From the NCBI RefSeq assembly GCF_003217325.1, contig NZ_QJTI01000007.1:62001-126000 (forward strand): a stretch of 64,000 nt of DNA. Direction: 5' to 3'. Numbering within the stretch: the stretch's first letter is position 1; each line of letters starts with the position of its first letter. Source of the DNA: Rhodopseudomonas faecalis. GTDB lineage: Bacteria > Pseudomonadota > Alphaproteobacteria > Rhizobiales > Xanthobacteraceae. Positions 8,483 through 18,398 of this stretch are shown here, piece after piece. The position numbers and the translations under genes were made by a program. The notes below the pieces were generated by a model, which worked only from the letters and a program-made list of their open reading frames with translations, did not search any database and was not told the origin of the DNA.

Positions 8483-10849
8483 TCAGCCTTTGCGTGGCTT
8501 GCTGGCTTGGCCGGCGCGACCCGATTTCGCTTTGCTCGCCGCTGACTTGTTGGCCTTCTTGATACTGGCCTTGTTGGCGGCCTTCGACTTCTTGGTGGTC
8601 TTGCCGACGTGGCCGAGCTTTCGCTCCCCGCGGCCAACATGGGCCCGGCCGCGCCGGCTCGCAATGGTTCCACCGCCATCGATCAGTTCAAAACGAAGTG
8701 CACCGGCGATCGGCGCAGCTTCGACGAGGCGAACCTCGACGGCGTCGCCGAGCCGATAGACCACGCCGCTGCGGCTGCCGGTCAAGGCATGACGCGCTTC
8801 ATCGTAATGGAAGTAATCGAGCCCGAGGCTGCGGATCGGAACCAGGCCGTCGGCGCCGGTCTCAGTCAGTTTAACGAACAAGCCAGCCTTGGTGACGCCG
8901 GAAATCCGTCCCGCAAAAGTGGCGCCGATCCGGTCGGCGAGGAAATGCGCGATCAGCCGATCGACGGTTTCGCGCTCGGCCTTCATGGCGCGGCGCTCGG
9001 TCATCGAGATCTGCGCGGCCACTTCGCCGAGCTGTTCCACGGTCTCGGTGGCGGGCAGGGCGCCGTCGCCAAGATTGAGCGCGCGCAGCAAGGCGCGATG
9101 CACCACGAGGTCGGCATAGCGCCGGATCGGTGAGGTGAAATGCGCGTAGCGGCGCAGATTGAGGCCGAAATGGCCATAATTCTCGGCGGCGTATTCCGCC
9201 TGCGCCTGCGAGCGCAGCACCACTTCGTTGACCAGCGGTTCCGCCTCGTGGCCTTTCACCATCGCCAGGATGCGATTGAACTGGGTCGGCCGCAGCGCGC
9301 CCTGTTTGGCGAATGACAGATCGAGCGTTTTCAGAAACTCGCTGAGATTGTGCACCTTCTCGACGCTGGGCTGATCATGCACGCGGTAGATCAGCGGCAG
9401 CGCCTTCTTTTCCAGCGCTTCGGCCGCGGCGACGTTGGCGAGGATCATGAACTCCTCGATCAAGCGATGCGCGTCGAGCCGCTCCGGCACGATCACCCGA
9501 TCGACCGTGCCATCCGGCTTCAGCACGATCTTGCGCTCGGGCAGTTCCAGATCGAGCGGATCGCGCTCGTCGCGCGCGCGCTTCACCGCGGCATAGGCGT
9601 CGTACAGCGGGCGCAGCACGGTTTCGAGCAGCGGGCCGGTGATGTCATCGGGGCGGCCGTCGATCGCGGCCTGCGCCTGCGCATAAGCGAGCTTCGCCGC
9701 CGAGCGCATCAGGATGCGATGGAACGAATGCGAGCGCTTGCGGCCATCGGCACCGACCACGATCCGCACCGCCAGCGCGCCGCGCGGCTCGCCCGGTTTC
9801 AGCGAGCACAGATCGTTGGAGATGCGCTCCGGCAGCATCGGCACCACCCGGTCCGGGAAGTACACCGAATTGCCACGCTGCAACGCGTCGCGATCGAGCG
9901 CAGAGCCGGGGCGCACATAGTAAGCGACGTCGGCGATCGCGATGGTGAGGATGAAGCCGCCTTCATTGGCCGGATTGGAATCCGGCTCGGCATGCACCGC
10001 GTCGTCATGATCCTTGGCGTCCGGCGGATCGATGGTGATCAGCGGGACTTCGCGCCAATCCTCGCGGCCTTTCAGCGTCGCGGTCTTGGCATCGGCGACT
10101 TCGGCGAGCGCGGCCACCGAAAAATCCTGCGGGATTTCGTGGCTATGGATCGCGATCAGACTGACGGCTTTTTCGGTGGCGAGCGAGCCGAGCCGTTCGC
10201 GCACCCGGCCAGAGGCCAGCCCAAAACCGCGGCTGCGCACGATGGTGACGCTGACGAGGTCGCCGTCCTGCGCGTCGCCGGCGTCATGAGCGGCGATGTT
10301 CAGCTCGCGGCCGGCCTGTTTCTTGTCAACCGGCTGCAGCCGTCCGCCGCCGCCGGGCAGCGCGCGGAAGATGCCGAGCACGCGGCTCTTGCCGTGGTCG
10401 ATCAGCTTGATGACGCGGCCACGATAGGGGATGCGGTCGCCGCGCTCGTTCGGCTCGACGCGCAGCAGCACGCGGTCGCCAACGCCGGGAATGAATTCTG
10501 GCCGCACCCGCCGCGGAATATGCAGCAGGATTTTGGGCGGCGTGCCGTCCTGCTCATCCCATTCGCTCGGGCTGGCGAGTAGTTCGCCGTCCTTGTCGCG
10601 GCTGGTGACGTCGGCGAGCAGGGTTGGCGGCAGCACCGCCGGCTCGGCAACGCGCCGGCCGTGCTTGCGAATGGTGCCGTCGTCGACCAGTTCGCGCAGC
10701 AGCTGCTTGAGCGCGACACGATCGGCATTCTTCAAGCCGAATTCGCGGGCGATCTCGCGCGTGCCGATCTTGCCAGGATGGGCCTTGATGAACGCGACGA
10801 TCGCGTCGCGTTCGGGGAAGCTACTGTCGTCGCGCCGTTTGCTGCTCAC
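8483..10849 (-). CDS. rnr: Ribonuclease R
   Basis: 788 residues, a processive 3'-5' exoribonuclease that degrades structured RNA. It has an N-terminal winged helix (about 10-70, TREIAREFGLKNADRVALKQLL), cold-shock domains, an RNB catalytic domain (about 270-600) with LITIDPPDAKDHDDAVHAE carrying the metal-binding Asp cluster, SPIRRYADLVVHRAL, and an S1 domain (about 640-725, GRISGVTKAGLFVKL). The C-terminal 60 residues are Lys/Ala/Ser-rich (KKSKAANKASIKKANKS), as in other RNase R proteins, and should bind RNA. The GTG start at 10849 lies 4 bp after the topA stop. Confidence 0.95.
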   Translation of the reverse strand: MSSKRRDDSSFPERDAIVAFIKAHPGKIGTREIAREFGLKNADRVALKQLLRELVDDGTIRKHGRRVAEPAVLPPTLLADVTSRDKDGELLASPSEWDEQDGTPPKILLHIPRRVRPEFIPGVGDRVLLRVEPNERGDRIPYRGRVIKLIDHGKSRVLGIFRALPGGGGRLQPVDKKQAGRELNIAAHDAGDAQDGDLVSVTIVRSRGFGLASGRVRERLGSLATEKAVSLIAIHSHEIPQDFSVAALAEVADAKTATLKGREDWREVPLITIDPPDAKDHDDAVHAEPDSNPANEGGFILTIAIADVAYYVRPGSALDRDALQRGNSVYFPDRVVPMLPERISNDLCSLKPGEPRGALAVRIVVGADGRKRSHSFHRILMRSAAKLAYAQAQAAIDGRPDDITGPLLETVLRPLYDAYAAVKRARDERDPLDLELPERKIVLKPDGTVDRVIVPERLDAHRLIEEFMILANVAAAEALEKKALPLIYRVHDQPSVEKVHNLSEFLKTLDLSFAKQGALRPTQFNRILAMVKGHEAEPLVNEVVLRSQAQAEYAAENYGHFGLNLRRYAHFTSPIRRYADLVVHRALLRALNLGDGALPATETVEQLGEVAAQISMTERRAMKAERETVDRLIAHFLADRIGATFAGRISGVTKAGLFVKLTETGADGLVPIRSLGLDYFHYDEARHALTGSRSGVVYRLGDAVEVRLVEAAPIAGALRFELIDGGGTIASRRGRAHVGRGERKLGHVGKTTKKSKAANKASIKKANKSAASKAKSGRAGQASKPRKG

Positions 10850-10853
10850 ATGC

Positions 10854-13613
10854 CTAGCCGCTGGCTTTGGATGCGGTCTTCTTCACCGCCGCCTTCTTGG
10901 CAGGCTTGGCCGCCGCGGCGGTCTTGGCGGTGCGGGCCTTGCTGGTGGTGGCGGTTTTTGCCGCGGCCTTCTTGGCAGGGGCCTTCTTAGCCGCCGCCTT
11001 TTTGGCCGGAGCCTTTTTGGCGGGTTTTTCGGCGCCATCGGCGCCGTCAGCCGCCTTGCTCTTGGCCGCCGCCTTCTTCTTGGCGCCGCCCTTCGCACCA
11101 CCCTTGGCGGCGCGCTCGTTGATCAAAGCGATCGCTTCTTCCAGCGTGATGGTGTCGGGCGTCTTGTCGTTCGGAATGGTGGCGTTGACGCCGCCAGCGG
11201 TGACATAGGCACCGTAGCGGCCACTCTTGAGCGCCACCGCGCCGAGCGTCGGATGATCGCCGAGCGGCTTGCCGGGATCGGAGCCGAATTTGCGCTTGCT
11301 CGGGCCCTTGGCAATCTTCTCGGCAATCAGCGTCACCGCGCGGTTCAAACCGATCGTGAACACCTCATCGCCGGCCTCCAGGCTGGCATAGGTCTTTTCG
11401 TGCTGCACATAGGGGCCGAACCGGCCGATGCCGGCCTTGATCGGCTGGCCGGTTTCCGGATGCAGGCCGACTTCGCGCGGCAGCGACAGCAGTTTTAGCG
11501 CCAGATCGAGGTCGATATCGGCCGGCGAGATCGATTTCGGAATGCCGGCGCGCTTCGGCTTCTCGCTGTCCTGATAGTCCTTGGCTTCGCCGAGCTGGAT
11601 ATAGGGGCCGAACCGGCCCGATTTCAGCGCGACGTCGAGATCGGTGTCCGGGTCCTTGCCGAGCACGCGGTCGCCGCCCTCGGCGCCGCTATCGGCGGCG
11701 AGCGGGCGGGTGTAGCGGCATTCCGGATAGTTCGAGCAGCCGACAAAGGCGCCGAACTTGCCGGCCTTGAGGTTGAGCCGGCCTTCGCCGCAGCTCGGGC
11801 ATTGCCGCGGGTCGCCGCCGTCTTCGCGCGGCGTATAGATATGCGGGCCGAGCATCTGGTCGAGCACGTCCAGCACCTGCGAGACGCGCAGATCCTTGAT
11901 CTCTTCGACCGCGCCGGTGAAGTCGGTCCAGAAATCGCGCAGCACCTGCTGCCAGGAGATTTCGTTGTTGGAGATCCGGTCGAGGTCTTCTTCCAGCGCC
12001 GCGGTGAAGTCGTATTCGACATAGCGCGCGAAGAAGTTTTCCAGGAACGCGATCACCACGCGGCCCTTGTCCTCGCCGTGCAGCCGCTTCTTCTCGAGCC
12101 GCACATAGCCGCGATCTTTCAGCACTTGCAGGATCGAGGCATAGGTCGAAGGCCGGCCGATGCCGAGTTCTTCCATGCGCTTGACCAGCGAGGCTTCCGA
12201 GAAGCGCGGCGGCGGTTCGGTGAAATGCTGGGTGACGGCAAGCTCGCGGCGCTGCAGCGCTTCGCCTTCGCTCATCGCCGGCAGCCGGCGGCTTTCGTCG
12301 TCGTCGCCATCGTCGTCGCGGCCTTCCTGATAGACCGCCAGGAAGCCGTCGAACTTCACCACCTGGCCGGTGGCGCGCAGCTCCAAGTTGCGGGCGCCGA
12401 CCTTGGCTTCGATGTCGACGGTGGTGCGCTCCAGCTCGGCGCTTTCCATTTGGCTGGCGATCGTGCGGATCCAGATCAGCTCATAGAGCCGGTACTGATC
12501 CTGATCGAGCCGGCTGCGCAGCGACGCCGGGCGGCGCGACAGATCGGTCGGCCGGATCGCTTCGTGCGCTTCCTGGGCGTTCTTGGCCTTGGCCTGATAC
12601 TGGCGCGGCGCGTCGGGAACATAGGCGTTGCCATAGTCCTCGCCGATCACCTTGCGCGCCTGGGCGATGGCGGACGGGTCGATCTGCACGCCGTCGGTAC
12701 GCATATAGGTGATCAGACCGGTGGTCTCGCCGCCGATGTCGATGCCTTCATAGAGCCGCTGCGCGATGCGCATGGTGTGCGCCGGCGCAAAGCCAAGCTT
12801 GCGGCTAGCTTCCTGCTGCAGCGTCGACGTGGTGAAGGGCGCCTGCGGATTGCGGCGCGCCGGCTTGGCTTCGACCGAGGCCACCGCGAACTGCGCGGCC
12901 TGCAGCGCCTGCTTAAAATCTTCGGCTTCGGCGCCCGAGCCGATGTCGAGCCGCTGAATCTTCTTGCCGTCGGCGCCGGTCAGGCGCGCTTCAAAGGTGT
13001 CGCCGCGCGGCGTCGCCAGCGTCGCCACCAGCGACCAATATTCCTGGGCAACGAACCGCTCGATTTCCTGCTCGCGGTCGCACACCAGCCGCAGCGCCAC
13101 CGATTGCACCCGGCCGGCGGAACGGGCACCGGGCAGCTTGCGCCACAGCACCGGCGATAGCGTGAAGCCGACCAGATAATCGAGCGCGCGGCGCGCCATA
13201 TAGGCGTCGACCAGCGCGCCGTCGATCTGGCGCGGGTTCTTCATCGCCTCGGACACCGCCTGCTTGGTGATGGCGTTGAACACCACGCGCTCGACCTTTT
13301 GGTCTTTTAGCGCGCGCTTCTGCTTCATCACCTCCAGCACGTGCCAGGAGATCGCCTCACCCTCGCGATCAGGGTCGGTTGCGAGGATCAGCTTGTCGGC
13401 CTCTTTCAGCGCCTTGGCGATGTCGTTGAGCCGGCTCGCCGCTTTCGGGTCGACCTCCCAGATCATCTGGAAATTGGCCTCGGGATCGACCGAGCCGTTT
13501 TTGGCGGGAAGGTCGCGCACATGGCCGAACGAGGCCAATACCTCGAACGAGCTGCCGAGGTACTTGTTGATCGTCTTGGCCTTGGCGGGCGACTCGACAA
13601 TGACGAGATTCAT
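10854..13613 (-). CDS. topA: DNA topoisomerase I
   Basis: 919 residues, type IA topoisomerase that relaxes negative supercoils. The Toprim domain opens the protein (MNLVIVESPAKAKTINKYLG, then LATDPDREGEAISWH). The active-site Tyr is residue 303 in GLITYMRTDG. One zinc finger remains (CPSCGEG ... VGCSNYPEC), followed by several repeats of the LKSGRFGPYIQLG kind, the usual alphaproteobacterial C-terminal domains. The last ~70 residues are a Lys/Ala/Pro tail (KKAPAKKAAAKKAPAKKAAA) like histone H1. I chose the ATG at 13613 since upstream codons are not conserved-looking. rnr follows directly. Confidence 0.96.
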   Translation of the reverse strand: MNLVIVESPAKAKTINKYLGSSFEVLASFGHVRDLPAKNGSVDPEANFQMIWEVDPKAASRLNDIAKALKEADKLILATDPDREGEAISWHVLEVMKQKRALKDQKVERVVFNAITKQAVSEAMKNPRQIDGALVDAYMARRALDYLVGFTLSPVLWRKLPGARSAGRVQSVALRLVCDREQEIERFVAQEYWSLVATLATPRGDTFEARLTGADGKKIQRLDIGSGAEAEDFKQALQAAQFAVASVEAKPARRNPQAPFTTSTLQQEASRKLGFAPAHTMRIAQRLYEGIDIGGETTGLITYMRTDGVQIDPSAIAQARKVIGEDYGNAYVPDAPRQYQAKAKNAQEAHEAIRPTDLSRRPASLRSRLDQDQYRLYELIWIRTIASQMESAELERTTVDIEAKVGARNLELRATGQVVKFDGFLAVYQEGRDDDGDDDESRRLPAMSEGEALQRRELAVTQHFTEPPPRFSEASLVKRMEELGIGRPSTYASILQVLKDRGYVRLEKKRLHGEDKGRVVIAFLENFFARYVEYDFTAALEEDLDRISNNEISWQQVLRDFWTDFTGAVEEIKDLRVSQVLDVLDQMLGPHIYTPREDGGDPRQCPSCGEGRLNLKAGKFGAFVGCSNYPECRYTRPLAADSGAEGGDRVLGKDPDTDLDVALKSGRFGPYIQLGEAKDYQDSEKPKRAGIPKSISPADIDLDLALKLLSLPREVGLHPETGQPIKAGIGRFGPYVQHEKTYASLEAGDEVFTIGLNRAVTLIAEKIAKGPSKRKFGSDPGKPLGDHPTLGAVALKSGRYGAYVTAGGVNATIPNDKTPDTITLEEAIALINERAAKGGAKGGAKKKAAAKSKAADGADGAEKPAKKAPAKKAAAKKAPAKKAAAKTATTSKARTAKTAAAAKPAKKAAVKKTASKASG

Positions 13614-13782
13614 GTCATTCCAATAGCTTAAGAGCAAAAAACCGACGCGGGCGACAGAGTCGCCGGCTCAGTTTGGGGGCGAACATGGGTGTAGAGCCGC
13701 CCACTGTCAAATCGGATGCGAGCAAATCACCCGATCGCGACCAGGATTTCAGGTTGTAATGACCGTAAAATAAAACTTCTAG

Positions 13783-13812
13783 TTGTATTTTTGAGCCTGT
13801 GCGTTCTATAGT
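13783..13812 (+). promoter_or_regulatory. Candidate sigma70 promoter of the small gene at 13863
   Basis: TTGTAT at 13783-13788 and TATAGT at 13807-13812 are separated by 18 bp, in a locally AT-rich stretch that stands out against its surroundings. The predicted start near 13819 leaves about 44 nt of leader. An AAGGGAG ribosome site at 13845-13851 follows. Confidence 0.45.
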
Positions 13813-13862
13813 GGTGTAGCAAAAGGTTCAGTCGGAACCCGGACAAGGGAGCCATTTTGACC

Positions 13863-14078
13863 ATGGGGCGACGGGGCAGTTCATCCGACGCCAGCGCCGG
13901 TGACGGCGGGGCGCTGGAAGCAGCGGTCTATGTGGTCGAAACCACCACCAATCTGGCCTTCATGGCGCGCCGCCATCGGCTCGACATGCTGGGCTATCTG
14001 CTCGACATGGCGCGCATGGAGGCGGCGGAAATCGTCCGGCTGCATCAGGGCGGCGCCCCTTCGCCGGAACAGCGTTAG
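13863..14078 (+). CDS. Small conserved-looking protein of unknown function
   Basis: 71 residues from ATG 13863. A TTG at 13857 is 5 nt from the AAGGGAG ribosome site and would add two residues; it is equally possible. The protein is soluble and mostly helical: a Gly/Ser/Ala-rich start, then EAAVYVVETTTNLAFMARRH, LDMLGYLLDMARMEAAEIVR and a short polar tail. The amphipathic helices with Leu/Met repeats suggest an oligomer or a partner-binding protein. I do not recognise a family. It is the only plus-strand gene between topA and dprA, has its own promoter-like region, and ends 14 bp before the dprA stop. Confidence 0.65.
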   Translation: MGRRGSSSDASAGDGGALEAAVYVVETTTNLAFMARRHRLDMLGYLLDMARMEAAEIVRLHQGGAPSPEQR

Positions 14079-14092
14079 CCGCGCGCGGCCGA

Positions 14093-15223
14093 TCAATCGG
14101 GCGTGGCCAGCGACACCATCGCATTGCCGTGGCGCACCAGGCGGCCCGCCAGTTCCAGTTCGAGCAGCACGGTGCGCACCACCGCGGCCGAGCAACCTGA
14201 GATACGGATCAGATCGTCCAGCGCGAGCGCGGTCGGTCCGAGCAAAGCGTTGATGCGATCGCGGTCGTTGTTCTCCGGCTCGAACAGCGGCAATTGGTCG
14301 TCGTCCTCGCGGATCGGCGGCGCGATCGGCCGTTCCAAAATCGGCGCCACCGCTTCGATGATGTCGGCGGCATTGGCGATCAGCAGCGCGCCTTGCTTGA
14401 TCAGCGCATTGGTGCCGGCGGCGCGCGGATCGAGCGGCGAGCCCGGCACCGCGAACACTTCGCGGCCTTGCTCGGCGGCCATCCGCGCGGTGATCAGCGA
14501 GCCGGAGCGGTGCGCGGCTTCCACCACCACCACGCCGAGCGACAGGCCGGAAATCAGCCGGTTGCGGCGCGGGAAATCGCGGGCACGCGGCACGTGGCCG
14601 AGCGGCATTTCCGAAATCGCCGCGCCGCCTTGCGCCAGAATCTCGGCGAGCAGGCCGTCATGTTCGGGCGGATAGATCTGATCATGGCCGCCGGCCAGCA
14701 CCGCCACCGTGCCGCTGGCAAGGCTGGCGCGGTGCGCGGCCTGATCGATGCCGCGCGCCAGTCCCGAGACAATGGTGAAGCCGGCCTGGCCGAGTTCGCG
14801 GGCGAGCAGCGCGGCAAATTTTTGACCTGCGCCGGACGCATTGCGCGAGCCGACCATCGCCAGTGCCGGCCGCATCAGGCAGGCGCGGGCGCCGCGGATC
14901 GCGAGCAGCGGCGGCGCGTCATCGAGCACCGCGAGGCGCGGCGGATAGCCGGTCTCGCCGGGCGCCAGCAGCCGCACGCCGATCCGGGCGCAGGCGGCGA
15001 GTTCGCGCTCGGCTTCAGCTGCGCTGACGATCCGGCCGGGCCGGGCGGCGCCGCCGCGCCGGGCCAGTTCGGGCAGCCGTTCCAAGGCGGCGCGAGCCGA
15101 TCCGAAATGATTGATCAGCGAGCGGAAGGTGCGCGGCCCGACATTGTCGCTGCGGATCAGCCGCAGCCAGTCGAGCCGCTGCGCGTCGCTGAGAAGGATG
15201 GTTGCTTGTTGCCCGTCGTCCAC
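14093..15223 (-). CDS. dprA: DNA-processing protein DprA
   Basis: 376 residues. DprA binds incoming single-stranded DNA during transformation and loads RecA; it is widespread even in species not known to be competent. Visible are an N-terminal SAM-like region ([22 protein letters not shown]), the Rossmann-like DprA core ([55 protein letters not shown]) and a C-terminal winged helix (about 320-376). The GTG at 15223 is preferred because GGGGGGAG stands 5 nt before it; an ATG at 15238 would place that site inside the gene. Confidence 0.93.
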   Translation of the reverse strand: MDDGQQATILLSDAQRLDWLRLIRSDNVGPRTFRSLINHFGSARAALERLPELARRGGAARPGRIVSAAEAERELAACARIGVRLLAPGETGYPPRLAVLDDAPPLLAIRGARACLMRPALAMVGSRNASGAGQKFAALLARELGQAGFTIVSGLARGIDQAAHRASLASGTVAVLAGGHDQIYPPEHDGLLAEILAQGGAAISEMPLGHVPRARDFPRRNRLISGLSLGVVVVEAAHRSGSLITARMAAEQGREVFAVPGSPLDPRAAGTNALIKQGALLIANAADIIEAVAPILERPIAPPIREDDDQLPLFEPENNDRDRINALLGPTALALDDLIRISGCSAAVVRTVLLELELAGRLVRHGNAMVSLATPD

Positions 15224-15385
15224 GCACGCTCCCCCCATAGCGTTTTCGAGCGAAGTGGATGCCGGTTCGCGTCAAGAAAACGCTTCAGCTCTCACTGGGA
15301 GTGTGGCGCAACTTATGATTGCAGGCAAGCTGCTGGTCGAATGGGTGTGAAGGGCGGCGCTGCCGGCATGCGGCAGCGCCGGCCA

Positions 15386-15997
15386 TTACTTCTTCTGGCC
15401 GATCTTGCCTTCGGCGCCGGCCATCAGCCGCTTGATGTTGTCGCGGTGCATGTAGAACAGCAGCACGGTCAGCACCGCGAACAGCGAGCCCATCGCGGTA
15501 TGGCCGAACAGGAACAGCAGGATTGGGGTGGCGAGGCTGGCGATCAGCGCCGACAGCGACGAATAGCGGGTGGTGAAGGCGACGCCGAGCCAGATCAGGC
15601 AGAACGCCACCGCCGCCGGCCAGTACAGGCCGATCAGCACGCCGATATAGACCGCAACGCCCTTGCCGCCCTTGAACTTCAGCCACACCGGAAACAGGTG
15701 GCCGAGGAACGCGCCGAGCGCGGCCAGCATCGCAGCTTCGGCCGGAACCGCGCCGGTCAGCTTGGCGAGATAGCCGGCGAGCAGCACCGCCGCGGTGCCC
15801 TTGAGCGCATCGCCGAGCAAAGTGGCGGCAGCCAGGCCCTTGCGGCCGGTGCGCAGCACATTGGTGGCGCCGATATTGCCCGAGCCAATCGAGCGCAGGT
15901 CTTGGGTGCCGCCGATCTTGGTCAGGATCAGCCCGAACGGCACCGAGCCGAACAGGTAACCCAGAGCCAACGCGGCGAGATTGATCAGGATGGTCAT
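15386..15997 (-). CDS. plsY: Glycerol-3-phosphate acyltransferase PlsY
   Basis: 203 residues. This inner-membrane enzyme transfers the acyl group from acyl-phosphate to glycerol-3-phosphate, the first step of phospholipid synthesis. The signature loops are all present: [11 protein letters not shown] near residue 18, [12 protein letters not shown] near 35, and [13 protein letters not shown] near 105. They are separated by hydrophobic segments giving about five membrane spans. The start is the ATG at 15997, preceded by AGGTGA at a good distance; a GTG at 16006 overlaps that site. It lies 37 bp downstream of the pyrC-like gene and may share its transcript. Confidence 0.95.
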   Translation of the reverse strand: MTILINLAALALGYLFGSVPFGLILTKIGGTQDLRSIGSGNIGATNVLRTGRKGLAAATLLGDALKGTAAVLLAGYLAKLTGAVPAEAAMLAALGAFLGHLFPVWLKFKGGKGVAVYIGVLIGLYWPAAVAFCLIWLGVAFTTRYSSLSALIASLATPILLFLFGHTAMGSLFAVLTVLLFYMHRDNIKRLMAGAEGKIGQKK

Positions 15998-16033
15998 CGG
16001 GATCACCTATCTCGGCGGCGCCAGCCGGCGCAC

Positions 16034-17347
16034 TCACACGTGTTCATAAACCGTTCGGCCGCTGACAATGGTGCGGGCCACGCGGCCAGTAAACTTGGCC
16101 TCGTCGAACGGGGTGTTACGACATTTCGATTTCAGCTCGTTCGGGTCAAGCACCCACGGCACATCGGCATCGATCACGATCAGATCGGCAGGGCTGCCGG
16201 ACCGCAGCGTGCCGCCCGGCAGGCCGAGCAGTTCGGCCGGGCGGGTCGACATCGCGCGGATCAGCGTCAGGAAATCGAGTTCGCCGCTATGGATCAGCCG
16301 CAGGCCGGCCGGCAGCATGGTTTCCAGCCCGATCGCGCCCGGCGCCGCCTCGGCGAATGGCAGCCGCTTGACCTCGACGTCCTGCGGGTTGTGATCGGAC
16401 ATGATCACGTCGATCACGCCGGCCGCGAGCGCGGCCACCAGCGCCTGGCGATCAGGCTCGGTGCGCAGCGGCGGCGACAATTTCAGGAACGAGCGATACG
16501 GGCCGATGTCGTTCTCGTTCAAGGTGAGATGATTGATCGAGGCCGAGGCGGTGACGCGCAGCCCGGCGTCGCGGGCACGCTTCAAAATCTCGATCGACTC
16601 GATGCACGACACCGAGGCGGCGTGATAACGGCCGCCGGTCAGCGCCACCAAGCGCATGTCGCGTTCCAGCACCACCGCTTCGGCGGCGGTCGGCACGCCC
16701 ATCAGCCCGAGGCGCGAGGCGAATTCGCCTTCATTCATCACGCCTTCACCGACCAGATTGGGGTCTTCGGTGTGATGGACGATCAAGGCGTCGAAATCGC
16801 GGGCGTAAGTGAGCGCGCGGCGCATCACCAGCGCGTTCATCACGCTTCTGTCGCCATCGGTGAACGCGACCGCGCCGGCCGCTTTCAAAAGCCCGATTTC
16901 GGTCATCTCGGTGCCGCCGAGATCCTTGGTCAGCGCCGCCATCGGATGGATGTTGACGATCGCGGTGTCGCGGGCACGGCGCAGCACGAAATCGACGGTC
17001 GCCGAATTGTCGATCACCGGCGACGTGTCGGGCTGGCAGATGATGGTGGTGATGCCGCCTGCCGCCGCGGCCTGGCTCGCCGAGGCAAAGGTCTCGCGGT
17101 GGCCAGCGCCGGGCTCGCCGACGAAGGCGCGCATGTCGATCAGGCCGGGCGCGACCACCTTGCCGGCGCAATTGATGATGTCGGTGCCTTCCGGCACGCC
17201 GGCGGCGCCGATGCCGCGCCGCGCGTCGCGGATCAGGCCGTCGGCGATCAGCACGTCGCCGATGCCATCGAAGTCGCGTGACGGGTCGATCAAGCGGGCG
17301 TTGGCGAGCAGGATCGGGCGGCGGTCTGTGAGCATGGGGTTACGCAT
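16034..17347 (-). CDS. PyrC-like dihydroorotase-family protein, HxH metal site missing (probable PyrC')
   Basis: 437 residues, amidohydrolase fold related to dihydroorotase (carbamoyl-aspartate to dihydroorotate, pyrimidine synthesis). The hallmark DxHxH that holds the zinc pair is replaced: the strand reads [13 protein letters not shown], with Arg-Ala-Phe where the His residues should be. Other positions remain, such as [21 protein letters not shown] and the SDHNPQD Asp. It overlaps pyrB by 8 bp. This matches the known class of inactive PyrC' subunits that scaffold aspartate transcarbamoylase (described in Pseudomonas), rather than a working enzyme; that role is inferred. A second ATG at 17335 is possible. 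Confidence 0.85.
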   Translation of the reverse strand: MRNPMLTDRRPILLANARLIDPSRDFDGIGDVLIADGLIRDARRGIGAAGVPEGTDIINCAGKVVAPGLIDMRAFVGEPGAGHRETFASASQAAAAGGITTIICQPDTSPVIDNSATVDFVLRRARDTAIVNIHPMAALTKDLGGTEMTEIGLLKAAGAVAFTDGDRSVMNALVMRRALTYARDFDALIVHHTEDPNLVGEGVMNEGEFASRLGLMGVPTAAEAVVLERDMRLVALTGGRYHAASVSCIESIEILKRARDAGLRVTASASINHLTLNENDIGPYRSFLKLSPPLRTEPDRQALVAALAAGVIDVIMSDHNPQDVEVKRLPFAEAAPGAIGLETMLPAGLRLIHSGELDFLTLIRAMSTRPAELLGLPGGTLRSGSPADLIVIDADVPWVLDPNELKSKCRNTPFDEAKFTGRVARTIVSGRTVYEHV

Positions 17348-18293
17348 TGGGCAAATTGCGTGCGAGCGCTTCGAGCACAGCCATTCGGACCGCGACGCCC
17401 ATTTCGACCTGTTCGCGGATCACCGATTGCGCGCCATCGGCGACGGTGGAGTCGATTTCAACGCCGCGGTTCATCGGACCGGGGTGCATCACCAGGGCGT
17501 CGGGCTTGGCATAAGACAGCTTCTTCTGGTCCAGCCCGAAATACTGGAAGTATTCCTGGGAGGAGGGCACAAACGAGCCGTTCATCCGTTCGCGCTGCAG
17601 CCGCAGCATCATCACGATGTCGGCGCCGTTCAGGCCTTCGCGCATGTCGCGCGCGACATCGACGCCCATGCGCTCAATGCCGGGCGGCAGCAGCGTCGAG
17701 GGCGCCACCACGCGCACCCGGGCGCCCATCAGATTGAGCAGCAGAATGTTGGAGCGGGCGACGCGCGAATGCATGACGTCGCCGCAGATCGCCACGGTCA
17801 GCCCTTCGATCCGGCCCTTGTTGCGGCGGATGGTGAGCGCGTCGAGCAGCGCCTGGGTCGGGTGCTCATGGGCACCGTCGCCGGCATTGACCACCGAGCC
17901 ATCGACCTTGCGCGCCAGCAGCTCGACCGCGCCGGAGGCGTGATGCCGCACCACCAGGATATCGGGGTGCATGGCGTTCAGCGTCACCGCGGTGTCGAGC
18001 AGGGTCTCGCCCTTGCGCATCGACGAGGACGACACCGACATATTCATGACGTCGGCGCCGAGCCGCTTGCCGGCGATCTCGAACGAGGATTGGGTGCGGG
18101 TCGAGGCCTCGAAGAACAGGTTGACCTGGGTGCGGCCGCGCAGGCTGGTGCGCTTCTTATCGACCTGACGGTTCAGCTCGACATATTCTTCAGCCAGATC
18201 AAGCAGGCCGGTGATGTCGGCGGCGGAAAGCCCATCGATGCCCAGCAAATGCCGGTGACCGAGGACGAAACTAGATTTCGGTGCTGGGGTCAT
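17340..18293 (-). CDS. pyrB: Aspartate carbamoyltransferase catalytic subunit
   Basis: 317 residues. It joins carbamoyl phosphate and aspartate, the committed step of pyrimidine synthesis. Catalytic motifs are intact: [13 protein letters not shown] near residue 60 (carbamoyl-phosphate loop), the [14 protein letters not shown] loop, [19 protein letters not shown] near 140 and [10 protein letters not shown] near 273. The start is ATG 18293 ([18 protein letters not shown]). The pyrC-like gene starts 8 bp inside its end, implying a fixed subunit ratio and probably a PyrB-PyrC' complex. No pyrI regulatory gene is nearby. Confidence 0.96.
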   Translation of the reverse strand: MTPAPKSSFVLGHRHLLGIDGLSAADITGLLDLAEEYVELNRQVDKKRTSLRGRTQVNLFFEASTRTQSSFEIAGKRLGADVMNMSVSSSSMRKGETLLDTAVTLNAMHPDILVVRHHASGAVELLARKVDGSVVNAGDGAHEHPTQALLDALTIRRNKGRIEGLTVAICGDVMHSRVARSNILLLNLMGARVRVVAPSTLLPPGIERMGVDVARDMREGLNGADIVMMLRLQRERMNGSFVPSSQEYFQYFGLDQKKLSYAKPDALVMHPGPMNRGVEIDSTVADGAQSVIREQVEMGVAVRMAVLEALARNLPNA

Positions 18294-18398
18294 TAAAGCC
18301 AGAGCTATAGGGAGAGACGAAAGGCCGGGCAAGGACGAATTCCCGACGGCGGAGTTTTCCCCCGGTCAGTCGGGGCGGAGCAGGGGAACGTGGTGAAT

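Noticed and set aside
14294-17281. A 995-codon open frame on the plus strand opposite dprA, plsY and the pyrC-like gene
   Set aside because: It is the antisense image of three well-supported genes; high GC and third-position bias keep stop codons rare. Its sequence is Arg/His/Gln-rich without any domain.
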